Source: Leptolyngbya sp. KIOST-1 (GTDB taxonomy: Bacteria; Cyanobacteriota; Cyanobacteriia; Phormidesmidales; Phormidesmidaceae). From it: 64,000 nucleotides of DNA. The notes beneath the pieces were generated by a model. The model saw only the letters and a list, made by a program, of their open reading frames with translations. It searched no databases and was not told the origin of the DNA. Below are positions 36,243-45,898 of this stretch, piece by piece. Position 1 is the stretch's first letter. Every line of letters begins with the position of its first letter. Where the stretch lies: assembly GCF_000763385.1 (NCBI RefSeq), contig NZ_JQFA01000002.1, positions 682,001-746,000 of the forward strand. The letters are read 5' to 3'. The position numbers were made by a program, and so were the translations under genes.

Positions 36243-37829
36243 CTACTTGTCGGGCGGAATAAACGGTGGGGGCTCAATCGGAGGAGGCGAGGCGGGAGGG
36301 TTACCCGGTACATCACCACTAGACGGCGGGTTGGTATTACCAGGACCGCCAGGGTTGGCTGGGCCACCAGGGTTTGGATTAGCTGGGCCACCAGGGTTTG
36401 GATTAGCTGGACCACCAGGATTCGGGTTGGCTGGACCACCAGGATTCGGGTTGGCTGGGCCACCAGGATTCGGGTTAGCCGGGCCACCAGGGTTTGGATT
36501 AGCTGGACCACCAGGATTCGGGTTAGCCGGGCCACCAGGATTCGGGTTGGCTGGGCCACCAGGATTCGGGTTAGCCGGGCCACCAGGATTCGGGTTGGCT
36601 GGGCCACCAGGATTCGGGTTAGCCGGGCCACCAGGATTCGGGTTGGCTGGACCACCAGGATTCGGGTTAGCCGGGCCACCAGGGTTTGGATTAGCTGGAC
36701 CACCAGGATTCGGGTTAGCCGGACCACCAGGATTCGGGTTGGCTGGGCCACCAGGATTCGGGTTGGCCGGGCCACCAGGGTTCGGATTAGCTGGATTTCC
36801 AGGGTTCGGATTAGCTGGATTCCCAGGGTTCGGAGTGGCTGGCGCAGGGTTACTACCACCCGACACCGGGGGCTGAACCGGCTGCGATCCGACTGGATTG
36901 ATGGGGGCGGTGGTACCCAGACCCTCGCCGGGAGTGAGCACTCCCCTCAAAGTAGAGACAGGGGAAACGCCAGAGCTGGCTGGGGAGAGGAGCCAGGGCT
37001 CCGCCGCAACGTTGGCACTGCTGTCTAGGCCAATGAGGGAGGGATCCAGGATGACGGCATCAGTGAAGGGGGTCTGGTCTTGCAGCGCTTCCAGGGTTTC
37101 TTCCCGCACCTGTTCCAGGACTGGACCCAGGGGAGATTCGGCGTCGGGGTTATCCAACTCCAGCCCTTCCACCAGGGGACTGGTCTGGTAGAACATGGGC
37201 AGGTCGAACTCGACCACCTGCACCTGATTGTTCTGAATCAGGGCCATCTGCCCGCCGTAGAGGGAGTATTCGGTAGCGGCACAGACTGCGGTGTCGGCGC
37301 AGCCACTGGCAGTAATGGTCATGGGCCCGCTAGGGTTGTTGGTGAGGGCCATGACAACGGTCAGGTCGTTTTCTGGAACGTAGCGCACGACCACTGCCGA
37401 GCCCTGAATGCCGGTAACGGCGCTGGGGGTCTGGATAGTGGTGCGGCCGCGCCCAGGGGGAATCAACAGCAGCACGGTGCCGTTGTTGAGCCGGAAGTTG
37501 CGGGTGTTGGGGACAAAGCGAAAGGTGGCTCGCTCACCCACTCGGGCCAGGGACCCATCGTTGAAGCGCAGGTCGGCCTGGGAGGCGGCGGCGGTCCGCA
37601 GGGCATCGCCAACAGCCAGAAAATCTGACATTCTGGCCGACCTGGGCTGGCGACCGCGGGGAATAAACTCAACGCGGTTGCGCAGTGCCTCCACATCGGC
37701 CCGAGTTAGGGTCACACTCGCCTGGGCGGGCAACCCGACCAGAACCAGCGCCACGAGGGAAACTAGCCCGGTCACCTGGGGGGCAAGGTGACGTGGACCT
37801 AGTCGGACGAGTTTGCCGATGTTCAGCAT
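36243..37829 (-). CDS. FecR-domain secreted protein with a long Pro/Asn/Gly octapeptide repeat tail
   Basis: A 528-residue protein. A signal peptide (about 15-40, ending VGLPAQA) precedes a FecR-like domain (about 60-200; [19 protein letters not shown] and [14 protein letters not shown]). The C-terminal third consists of about twenty tandem octapeptides of the GGPANPNP type, the first copies being GNPANPNP, ending in a Pro-rich tail. There is no sigma-factor partner, so it is unlikely to be a classical FecR anti-sigma regulator. The repeat tail would be extended and may span or attach to the cell wall. Confidence 0.8.
   Translation of the reverse strand: MLNIGKLVRLGPRHLAPQVTGLVSLVALVLVGLPAQASVTLTRADVEALRNRVEFIPRGRQPRSARMSDFLAVGDALRTAAASQADLRFNDGSLARVGERATFRFVPNTRNFRLNNGTVLLLIPPGRGRTTIQTPSAVTGIQGSAVVVRYVPENDLTVVMALTNNPSGPMTITASGCADTAVCAATEYSLYGGQMALIQNNQVQVVEFDLPMFYQTSPLVEGLELDNPDAESPLGPVLEQVREETLEALQDQTPFTDAVILDPSLIGLDSSANVAAEPWLLSPASSGVSPVSTLRGVLTPGEGLGTTAPINPVGSQPVQPPVSGGSNPAPATPNPGNPANPNPGNPANPNPGGPANPNPGGPANPNPGGPANPNPGGPANPNPGGPANPNPGGPANPNPGGPANPNPGGPANPNPGGPANPNPGGPANPNPGGPANPNPGGPANPNPGGPANPNPGGPANPNPGGPANPNPGGPANPNPGGPANPNPGGPANPGGPGNTNPPSSGDVPGNPPASPPPIEPPPFIPPDK
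36351..36840. repeat. 24-bp tandem array inside the FecR gene
   Basis: About twenty copies of a 24-bp unit. Units alternate between forms such as CCAGGATTCGGGTTAGC and CCAGGGTTTGGATTAGC, with GGG/GGA and TTGGC/TTAGC variants. The interleaved variants suggest unequal recombination. Each unit preserves the reading frame. Confidence 0.85.
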
Positions 37830-38200
37830 GACACAACCGCAGTAACAGCTTTTTAGGTTCTCAGCCCTGGTCGCTGGGGCCGTCGCAACGGGCGATCGCA
37901 GCGAAGCAAACAGGATGCATGGAGACCATTAGCAACACACCCCAATCGGCAGCCCACAGGGAACCTGCGTAGATCTACCAATGTCGTAATAACAGATCCG
38001 TAAGAATGTCATAAAGTTAACAAGAAACATTTTACTTCATCTTCACATTCATACTGCTCAGTAGTTGTATGTAAATATTTACACCGAACCCGCCGAGCAG
38101 TTCCGTAGGTCTGAGTCGGGTTGGCTAAGCTGAGCTGATTTGGGCAGAGAGGTTGGCTGCCTTGAACGGTGCTAGCCCAGGTCGGCAGGGGCGGGGTGGT
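37830..38200. other. Intergenic region upstream of the FecR gene
   Basis: About 370 bases without a gene. The middle part (37980-38090) is AT-rich and could hold the FecR gene promoter. No specific element is recognised. Confidence 0.4.
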
Positions 38201-38941
38201 TCAGACCGATAGCTCGCCCTGAAAGGCGCTGCTGGCGGGGGCAGAGAGCGGTTCGATGCAGGCGGGTGAGTCGTGCTGGGGGCTGTTGACCACTGTCGAA
38301 ACCGGGTGACGAGCCATGGTGTCAGCATCGTGGGGCCGCAGCATGGCCTGAAGATTGTGGGGTTGGGAATAGTCGGGGTCTACCCAGGCCGCGTAGTCTT
38401 CCGGGTATAAAATGACCGGCATGCGGTTGTGAATCGGCTCCATTAGAGAATTGGGCTCGGTGGTTAAGATGGTACAAGTTTGCAATTCGCCGCCGCCAAT
38501 GGGGTCGCTCCAGTGCTCCCAGAGGCCGGCAAAGGCGAAGGGCCGGTGATCCGTCAGAAAAATGTAGTGGGGTCGCTTGGGCTGGCGCTTGCCCTTGGCG
38601 GTACTTTGTCCCTGGGGCTGCTGCCACTCATAAAAGCCATCGGCCAGCACCAGGCACCGCCGCCGCTTAAACGCCGCCCGAAAGGAGGGCTTTTCTGCCA
38701 CGGTTTCGGCCCGAGCATTGATCAGCCGACTGCCGATCGCCGGATCTTTAGCCCAGCTCGGAACCAGGCCCCACTGCAAAATAGTCACCTGGGGCTCTGG
38801 CTGCTCTGGGGTGGCCAGCAGGGTGGCTACGGGCTGGGTTGGGGCTATATTGTAGCGGGGCGCAAGGGGGGGAACAGTCTTGAGGTGAAAGGCCGCCGCC
38901 AGGTCTTCCCCCGTTTGAATCAGGCTAAACCGTCCACACAT
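38201..38941 (-). CDS. yedK: SRAP (HMCES/YedK) abasic-site crosslinking protein
   Basis: A 246-residue SOS response-associated protein. The mature N-terminus is catalytic Cys2 in MCGRFSL. Conserved motifs follow: RYNIAPTQPV, WGLVPSWAKD, NARAETV, CLVLADGFYEW, then FAGLWEHW and MPVIL. It forms a covalent adduct with abasic sites in single-stranded DNA to shield forks. GGAG lies about ten bases before the ATG. It is divergent from the SDR gene by about 80 bases. Confidence 0.92.
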   Translation of the reverse strand: MCGRFSLIQTGEDLAAAFHLKTVPPLAPRYNIAPTQPVATLLATPEQPEPQVTILQWGLVPSWAKDPAIGSRLINARAETVAEKPSFRAAFKRRRCLVLADGFYEWQQPQGQSTAKGKRQPKRPHYIFLTDHRPFAFAGLWEHWSDPIGGGELQTCTILTTEPNSLMEPIHNRMPVILYPEDYAAWVDPDYSQPHNLQAMLRPHDADTMARHPVSTVVNSPQHDSPACIEPLSAPASSAFQGELSV

Positions 38942-39024
38942 CGGCTTTTCTCTCCACAGCCCCTGACTATCCCTTTACCATCAAAGTGTAGCAACCACAC
39001 CCAAAACCCACCTGGGAGTTCACC

Positions 39025-40014
39025 TTGAGAAACCAGCTAGAGCAACCACTAAGGGGCACCGTGGCCCTGGTCACCGGAGCAACTCGGGGCCTGGGAAAAG
39101 GAATAGCCATTGGCCTGGGGGAAGCCGGGGCCACCGTTTACCTGACGGGGCGCACCACAGCGGCCACGGCGGAGGGGGTGGGGTCGCTGGAGGAAACTGC
39201 GGCGGCGGTCACCGAGGCGGGGGGAGTGGCCCTGCCGGTGCCGGTTGACCACGGCGACGACGCCCAGGTGCAGGCCCTATTTGAGCGCATTGACAGCGAG
39301 CAGGCCGGGCGGCTGGATCTGCTGGTCAACAACGCCTACGCCGGGGTATCAGCCCTCAAAGCGGCCTACGGTAAACCCTTTTGGGAGTCAGAGCCCGACT
39401 TTTGGGACGCCTGCAACAGCGTGGGGCTGCGCAGCCACTACGTCGCCAGTGTCTACGGCGCACGCCTGATGGTGCCCCGGCGGCGGGGGCTAATCTGCAC
39501 GCTGTCGTCCTGGGGCGGGCTGTCGTACATTTTTGGAGTGCCCTATGGCGTGGGCAAGGCCGCCTGCGATCGCATGGCCGCCGACATGGCCGTGGAGCTG
39601 AAAAAACACCGGGTCACCTCGCTGTCGATCTGGCCGGGCATTGTCGGTACCGAACTGATGACTCAGTTTGCCGCCGAGATGGGCCTGGGCGGCACCGCCG
39701 GAGGCAGCGCCGCCGACTCCATCCAGGCCCAGTACAACTGGGAGACGCCCCTGCTGACCGGCCGCGCGATCGCTGCCCTGGCGGCCGATCCTGAGGTTTT
39801 GCGCCGCAGCGGGCAGGTGCAGATTGTGGCCGAACTGGCCCGCGAGTACGGGGTGGTAGACGCCGACGGGCAGCGGCCCGCATCGCTGCGATCGCTGCGG
39901 TTTGTGCTGCCTGCGGCGGTGCCGGGGCTGCAACCCTACGCCGACTGGGTACCCGATCTGGAGCTGCCCTGGCCGTTTTTGCTGCTGGGCCCCCTGGGCT
40001 CCCCCAAGGCTTGA
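39025..40014 (+). CDS. Short-chain dehydrogenase/reductase
   Basis: A 329-residue SDR. The nucleotide-binding TGATRGLGKG lies near residue 18, with LVNNAYAG, catalytic Ser in TLSSWGGLSY and the YGVGKAACDR Tyr/Lys pair. The length and C-terminal extension resemble DHRS1-like SDRs. The start is TTG at 39025 with GGGAG about eight bases upstream. The substrate is unknown. It converges with the large hybrid kinase gene, whose stop is 23 bases away. Confidence 0.85.
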   Translation: MRNQLEQPLRGTVALVTGATRGLGKGIAIGLGEAGATVYLTGRTTAATAEGVGSLEETAAAVTEAGGVALPVPVDHGDDAQVQALFERIDSEQAGRLDLLVNNAYAGVSALKAAYGKPFWESEPDFWDACNSVGLRSHYVASVYGARLMVPRRRGLICTLSSWGGLSYIFGVPYGVGKAACDRMAADMAVELKKHRVTSLSIWPGIVGTELMTQFAAEMGLGGTAGGSAADSIQAQYNWETPLLTGRAIAALAADPEVLRRSGQVQIVAELAREYGVVDADGQRPASLRSLRFVLPAAVPGLQPYADWVPDLELPWPFLLLGPLGSPKA

Positions 40015-40037
40015 TCGGCGGACTGCTGGGACGGGGT

Positions 40038-43000
40038 TCAAACGGGGTGACCGGCCTGGAGCAACTCCACCAGCGCCTGAACCAGCGCGGCGGGCTGCAC
40101 CGGCTTGGGGATGTGCCGCTGAAACCCGGCGGTCAGGGCCTGCTCCTGATCGGTCTCGCGGGCGTAGGCGGTGAGGGCGATCGCCGGTACCTGGCCGCCC
40201 TGGTCTGGGGGTAGCGCCCGAATCTGCCGCATCAGCATGTAGCCGTCCACCTCGGGCATGCCAACATCGCTGATCAGCACCTGGGGCGGCGACTGCTTGA
40301 GAGCCGCCAAAGCGGCATCGGCGGAGGCGGCCGAGACCACAGTAGCTCCGGCCTGCTCCAGCAGGAAGACGATGAAATTGCGGGTGTCGGCTTCGTCGTC
40401 GACCACCAAAAGGCGGGTGCCGCTCAGGTTGAGTCCGCATTCAGGGGGGCCGGGGCCGGGGTCGGCATCGGGCTGGCGAGCCAGAGTCGGCAGGGTGACG
40501 GTAAAGGTCGCCCCCTGGCCTTCGCCGGGGCTGTCGGCGCAAATGGTGCCGCCGTGCAGTTCGACCAGGTGCCGCACGATCGCAAGCCCCAGGCCCAGCC
40601 CGCCAAACTGCCGGGTGGTGGCGCTGTCGGCCTGGCGAAAGTAGTCAAACATGAGGGGCAAAAAATCTTGCGCAATGCCCTTGCCGGTGTCAGAGACGGT
40701 GATCACAGCCTGGTTGTCGTCAGCCCTGGCCAACCCCACCGTCACCTGTCCGCCGGTCGGGGTAAACTTCACTGCGTTGGACAGCAGATTCCACACCACC
40801 TGCTGGAGGCGCGTGGAATCCCCTGAAACCAGGCCAGAAGAGTTATCCAGGTGAACGTCAAGGGCGATTGACTTGGCCTCCGCCGCCAGCCGCACGGTTT
40901 CGACAGCGGCGCGAATGGTGGCCGCCAGGTTGACCGCAGTGGCGTTGATCTCAAGCTTGCCCCGCAGCATCCGCGACACGTCGAGCAGGTCGTCGATCAG
41001 CTCGGTTTGCAGTCTGGCGTTGCGCTCGATCACTGCCAGGGCCTGCCTGGTTTTGGCGTCGCTCAGGGTGCCGGTTTGCAGCAGGGTAGCCCAGCCCAAA
41101 ATTGGGTTCAGCGGCGACCTGAGTTCGTGGGAGACCACCGCCAAAAACTCATCTTTGGTGCGGCTGGCGGCTTCAGCGGCGGCGCGAGCGGCCCGTTCCT
41201 GGCGCAGGAGCTGGCTGCGCTGCTGTTCGAGCTGTTTTTGGTCTTCGATATCGGTGGCGGTGCCAAACCACTTGAGCACCCGTCCCTCAGGGTCTTTCAT
41301 GGGTACCGCCTGGTGCAGGTGCCAGCGGTAGACCCCATCGGCCCGGCGCATGCGGCCCTCGGCCTGGTAGTTGGTGCCCTGCTGCTGGGCGATCGCCCAG
41401 TTCTGGGCCAGGGTAGGCACATCCTCGGGGTACACCACCGTCTGCCAACCCTCAGCTTGGACCTGCTCAAGGCTGAGCCCGGTGAAGCTCAGCCAGCGCT
41501 GGTTGGTGTCGACAATCATTCCCTCGGGGTTGGCCGTCCACACCAGCTGGGGAATCGACTCGACCAGGTAGCGGTAGCGCTCCTCGCTCTGGCTGAGGGC
41601 GATTTCAGCCTGCTTGCGATCGCTGAGGTCGGTGATTAGCGCCACAAACCCTTCTACCCGGCCCTGGTCACTGAATCGGGGCACGTAGGTGGCGGTCAGG
41701 TAGCGAATGCGGCCGTTTTGAAACTCGACGGAGCGCTCAAAGGTTACCTGCTGCCCGGCCAGCACCTGCTCCACGTAGGGGCGAACCCGTTCGTAAGCCT
41801 CCTGTCCCATCACCTCCCAGAGGGGTTTGCCGTAGATTTCGGCGGCGGACTGGCCAAACCAGTTTTCGTAGCCCTGGTTGTTGAAGCGGTAGCGCTGCTC
41901 GGCATCGACAAAGGCAATCAGGGCGGGCACGGCGTTGGTCACCAGCCGCAGTTCGGTTTCGCGCTGCCGCAGGGTTTCTTCAGCCTGCTTGCGATTGTGA
42001 ATATCAAAACACGATCCGATGTAGCCCAAAAAGCTACCGTCGGATGAAAAGCGAGGTTCGCCCACATCAAAAACCCAGCGATACTCACCGCTGGCGTGGC
42101 GGAGCCGGTACTCCATTTGAAATGGGGTGCGGGCGTTAAAAGCATGGGTGTAGATGCCCAGGCAGAATTCAGCATCATCGGGGTGGATGCCTTCGGTCCA
42201 GCCCAGGCCAGTCTCCTGCTCCAGGGTTCGGCCCGTAAAGGCCAGCCACGACTGGTTGAAGTAAATACAGCGCTGGTCAGGTTCTGCCAGCCAGACCATC
42301 ATGGGGGCTGCATCGGTCATTTGCCGAAAGCGAGTCTCACTCTCGCGCAGGTTAGACTCAGTGCGCTTGAGGTCCGTGATGTCAATGGCAGCGGCATAAA
42401 TTAGCTGCTCGGTTGGGTAGGGCTGAGCGTTCCAGAGAAACCAGCGGTAGGAACCGTCTTTGTGGCGGTAGCGATTTTCAAAGGAGAGGAGGTCCTGGCT
42501 GACTCGAAACAGGTTGGCATCTTGTTTCAGGGTCCTGTCAAGGTCGTCGGGGTGGATAAATTCAACCCAGGGACGGGCGGTCATCTCCTCAGGAGTCCAA
42601 CCCAGCAGTCGCTCCAGGGTGGGGCTGACCCACTTGAAGTAGCCGTCGCTGCCGCTGATCACCTGTAGGTCTGAACCCACTGCCAAAAACCGCTCCCGCT
42701 CGCGCTCCGCTCTGCGGCGATCGGTAATATCAGTAAACAAAATCGCAAACCTGCGATTCTGAGGGTCTTTGAGCGCAAAGGCGCTGACGCTAAACCAGCG
42801 GCCCAGGGGCACCGAGGCATGCTCAAACCGGCAGGGTTCGCCAGTTGCCAGCATGCGACTATAGGTCTCAACCCAGATGTCTTCCAGGTCGGGGACCAGT
42901 TCTTTCGCTGTTTTGCCTGCCATCTGCGGTATGCCGCTGAGGATTTCAAAGGCCGGGTTGATTTCCAAAAAGCGGTAGTCAATCGGTGCACCGCTGGCAT

Positions 43001-45317
43001 CGAACAGCATTTCGCAGATACCAAAGCCCTCTTCCATCGCCTCGAACAGGGTGCGATAGCGCTCCTCGCTGCGCTGTAGCACGGCCTTGGCCTCCTGCCG
43101 CATCTGGGCCAGCTTCAGGGTGGCCTCCACCCGCGCCAGCAGTTCGCGGGCCGAAAACGGTTTGGTCAAGTAGTCGTCGGCTCCCGCCGCCAGGCCTTCC
43201 AGCCGCGCCGCCTCCCCGGCCCGCGCCGACAGCAAAATAATCGGCAGTTCCTGGGTTTGGGGGTCGGCCCGCAGCTGACGCAGCAGCTCAAACCCGTCCA
43301 GTTCCGGCATCATCACGTCGCTGAGTACCAGGTCCGGGGGCTGCCGTCGAATCGCTGCCAGCGCCGCCTGACCGTGCCGCACGGTTTCGACCTGGTACTG
43401 CGGGCCCAGTAGCCGCGAGACGTAGTCGAGCATGTCGCCGTTGTCGTCGGCCAGCAGCAGGCGGGGTAGGGCGAGGGCGGTTGGGGCCGGGGCGGGCGGG
43501 TTGGGAGCCGGGAGCCAGGTGATCGCTTCCTCCAGGTAGGGGGTGGGGCCGATCGCGGTGGAGGCCTGGGTGCGGGGAGTGCCGATGCGATCGCCGGGCA
43601 GGTGAGCCAACCCCAGGGGCAGCGTAACCGCAAACCGGGTGCCCTGCCCCACCGCGCTGGTGACCTCCATGTGGCCGCCGTGCAGGGTGACCAACTCCTG
43701 TACCAAAGACAGGCCTATCCCCGAGCCTTCGTGGGTGCGGCCCCTGGCCCCCGGCACCCGATGAAATCGCTCAAAGATGTGGGGCAGTTCCTGGGCGGGA
43801 ATGCCGATGCCGGTGTCGCTCACCTCCAGCCGAACCTGGTTCTGCTCAGTTGTGGGGCGCAGGGCCACCTCGATCGCGCCCTCAAAGGTGAACTTAAACG
43901 CATTGGAGAGCAGGTTGAGGACAATTTTTTCCCACATCTCCCGATCGACGTAGACGGGTTCGGGCAGGGGCGGGCAGTCGACCCCCAGCCGCAGTCCGGC
44001 CTGCTCGATCGCGGCGCGGAACACCCCGGCCAGGTCGGTGGTCAGCCGGGACAGGTCGGTGGGTTCGTAGACAGCCTCAATCCGCCCCGCCTCCAGGCGA
44101 GAAAAATCCAGCAGGGTGTTGACCAGCTTTTGCAACCGCAGGGCGTTGCGCTGCACCATCGCCAGGCGATCGCGCTGGTCGGGGTCCTGGGTGTGCTGTA
44201 GGGCGTCTTCCACCGGCCCCAACATCAGGGCCAGGGGGGTGCGAAACTCGTGGCTGACGTTGGAGAAAAAGACCGTCTTGGCGCGATCGATCTCGGCCAG
44301 TTGCTCCGCCCGTCGCCGCTCCTCCTCGTAGGCGCGGGCATTGGCGATCGACAGGGCCAACTGGGCCGCGATCTGCTTGAAGAAATCGCGGTAGTTGTCA
44401 TCTAGTCGACGGCGAGGACTGGCCACCGCCACCAGTACCGCCGCCGCCTGGGCTTGCCCCGGCACCACCACCGGCAGCACCATCGCCTGCTGGGGGGGCT
44501 CGGGCCAGGGGCTACCGGGCAGATCCCCAAAGCGATCGGGCAGATCCTCCAAGGTTTGCGGCTGGGCAGACTGGGTGACGGCGGCGATCGGCCAGCCGCC
44601 GGGGGCATCCCCAGCGTTGAGGCTGACCTGGGCCGGAGCCTGGTTTGCCGCGACCGCCTCCGCTGGCGGACAGAGAGAGGCCACTCCCTCTGCATTTACC
44701 CCGTAGAGTAGCGCCAGGGGAACGTCAGCCCGACCTGAACCCAGAATCTCGGTGGTCAGCGCGCAGGCTTCTTCCAGGGTTTTGGCCCGGGCGGTTTTGG
44801 AGGCCAGTTCCCGCAGCAGCTGGGCGCGGCGATCGCTCAGCACCCGGTAGGTGGTCTCGCTCACCACATTGAGAATCCCTTCCACCCGGCCACTTTCCCC
44901 CTGAATAGGGTTGAAGGTGTAGTCGAAGAAACACTCTTCGGTGTAGCCGTACCGATGCATGGCCAGCAGCTCGTCGCTGTGGAAAATGCCCTCCCCGGTG
45001 GCCAGGACATGGGCAAACTCCGGCCCAATCTCAGCCCAAATTTCGGGCCAGACCTCCTGGGCGGGCCGCCCCACCGACCAGGGGTGCTTGTCGCCCACGA
45101 TTGGTCGCCAGGCATCGTTGTAGAGCAGCAGGCCCTCTGGCCCCCAGTAGATGGCCATGGGAAAGCGGGAGTGCAGGCAAATGCTCAACGCCGATCGCAG
45201 GCTCTGGGGCCACTGCTCAGGCGGGCCAAAGGGCGTTTTTGACCAATCGTAGGTGCGCAGCAGCGCCCCCATTTCACCGCCCCCGGCAAACAACTGGTCA
45301 GTCGCCTGCTGCCTCAT
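40038..45317 (-). CDS. Very large hybrid sensor kinase with two kinase-receiver modules
   Basis: A 1759-residue protein containing two complete modules. Module one: a PAS-like N-terminus (20-155), a GAF-like domain (165-330), HisKA with His356 in FFSNVSHEFRTP, an ATPase (450-570) and a receiver with Asp667 (about 618-740). Five PAS domains follow (about 750-1370). Module two: HisKA with His1397 in FLAVVSHELRSP, an ATPase, and a receiver with Asp1684 (about 1635-1755). GGAGG lies about ten bases before the ATG. No transmembrane segment is obvious, so it is cytoplasmic. Two kinases and two receivers in one chain suggest an internal phosphorelay. The input is unknown. Confidence 0.9.
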   Translation of the reverse strand: MRQQATDQLFAGGGEMGALLRTYDWSKTPFGPPEQWPQSLRSALSICLHSRFPMAIYWGPEGLLLYNDAWRPIVGDKHPWSVGRPAQEVWPEIWAEIGPEFAHVLATGEGIFHSDELLAMHRYGYTEECFFDYTFNPIQGESGRVEGILNVVSETTYRVLSDRRAQLLRELASKTARAKTLEEACALTTEILGSGRADVPLALLYGVNAEGVASLCPPAEAVAANQAPAQVSLNAGDAPGGWPIAAVTQSAQPQTLEDLPDRFGDLPGSPWPEPPQQAMVLPVVVPGQAQAAAVLVAVASPRRRLDDNYRDFFKQIAAQLALSIANARAYEEERRRAEQLAEIDRAKTVFFSNVSHEFRTPLALMLGPVEDALQHTQDPDQRDRLAMVQRNALRLQKLVNTLLDFSRLEAGRIEAVYEPTDLSRLTTDLAGVFRAAIEQAGLRLGVDCPPLPEPVYVDREMWEKIVLNLLSNAFKFTFEGAIEVALRPTTEQNQVRLEVSDTGIGIPAQELPHIFERFHRVPGARGRTHEGSGIGLSLVQELVTLHGGHMEVTSAVGQGTRFAVTLPLGLAHLPGDRIGTPRTQASTAIGPTPYLEEAITWLPAPNPPAPAPTALALPRLLLADDNGDMLDYVSRLLGPQYQVETVRHGQAALAAIRRQPPDLVLSDVMMPELDGFELLRQLRADPQTQELPIILLSARAGEAARLEGLAAGADDYLTKPFSARELLARVEATLKLAQMRQEAKAVLQRSEERYRTLFEAMEEGFGICEMLFDASGAPIDYRFLEINPAFEILSGIPQMAGKTAKELVPDLEDIWVETYSRMLATGEPCRFEHASVPLGRWFSVSAFALKDPQNRRFAILFTDITDRRRAERERERFLAVGSDLQVISGSDGYFKWVSPTLERLLGWTPEEMTARPWVEFIHPDDLDRTLKQDANLFRVSQDLLSFENRYRHKDGSYRWFLWNAQPYPTEQLIYAAAIDITDLKRTESNLRESETRFRQMTDAAPMMVWLAEPDQRCIYFNQSWLAFTGRTLEQETGLGWTEGIHPDDAEFCLGIYTHAFNARTPFQMEYRLRHASGEYRWVFDVGEPRFSSDGSFLGYIGSCFDIHNRKQAEETLRQRETELRLVTNAVPALIAFVDAEQRYRFNNQGYENWFGQSAAEIYGKPLWEVMGQEAYERVRPYVEQVLAGQQVTFERSVEFQNGRIRYLTATYVPRFSDQGRVEGFVALITDLSDRKQAEIALSQSEERYRYLVESIPQLVWTANPEGMIVDTNQRWLSFTGLSLEQVQAEGWQTVVYPEDVPTLAQNWAIAQQQGTNYQAEGRMRRADGVYRWHLHQAVPMKDPEGRVLKWFGTATDIEDQKQLEQQRSQLLRQERAARAAAEAASRTKDEFLAVVSHELRSPLNPILGWATLLQTGTLSDAKTRQALAVIERNARLQTELIDDLLDVSRMLRGKLEINATAVNLAATIRAAVETVRLAAEAKSIALDVHLDNSSGLVSGDSTRLQQVVWNLLSNAVKFTPTGGQVTVGLARADDNQAVITVSDTGKGIAQDFLPLMFDYFRQADSATTRQFGGLGLGLAIVRHLVELHGGTICADSPGEGQGATFTVTLPTLARQPDADPGPGPPECGLNLSGTRLLVVDDEADTRNFIVFLLEQAGATVVSAASADAALAALKQSPPQVLISDVGMPEVDGYMLMRQIRALPPDQGGQVPAIALTAYARETDQEQALTAGFQRHIPKPVQPAALVQALVELLQAGHPV

Positions 45318-45898
45318 CTACTGTGCTCCTCCCCCTGCTGTAATCCACCCGCTTACCGTTGACATGACGTCTTCCTAGGTTTTGAGGTTTTTCCCAGCTA
45401 AAGGGCAGCCCCAGCCGCTGCCCTGTCCTTTGTTCCTTAACCTAGGGTCGCTACTGGCATAGCCCGATTGGATTGACCCGATTGGCCCGCTTGAATTGAA
45501 TTAAAACTATCGCCTCGTCTGGTCGTCCATAACCCTGGGACCTGGGTTGCAGGGGGCCGTTCAGCAATATGGGGCAATGGGACGTCCGAACTTCATCGGT
45601 TTTAATCCTCAAATGCCCGATCGCAAAAGCTGACCCAATCCCGCTCTTCTCGCCCCTGGCAAACGGAAGTGGTAATTATACTCACCAATTCTTATGGCAA
45701 TTGCAGAAACGGGAATCTGCCCAGGGAGAGATAATTAAACCGCCGACCCGCCGTAGCCTGAGCACTTTTTGGGGAGACTTAGCAGCTTCCAAACGTTGAC
45801 CTGGCACGGGTTGCCCCGACGGGATCTATAATCCCGACAATTACCCATCCCGACCATCACCCGACCAGCAGTAGTGCAGGCACAGCAGGAGCAGGCCC
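45318..45898. other. Divergent intergenic region between hybrid kinase and ABC exporter
   Basis: About 580 bases. A 76-codon plus ORF (45569-45799) has no ribosome site or family features and is not supported. No hairpin or repeat stands out. Confidence 0.4.

Noticed and set aside
36219-37028. Plus-strand repeat ORF of 269 codons (and another of 209 codons)
   Set aside because: The antisense of the 24-bp repeats stays open because the unit is a multiple of three. The minus frame has a signal peptide and FecR domain.
39490-40440. 316-codon minus ORF across the SDR and kinase ends
   Set aside because: Antisense and out of frame relative to two well-supported genes. Arg/Pro/Gly-rich shadow.
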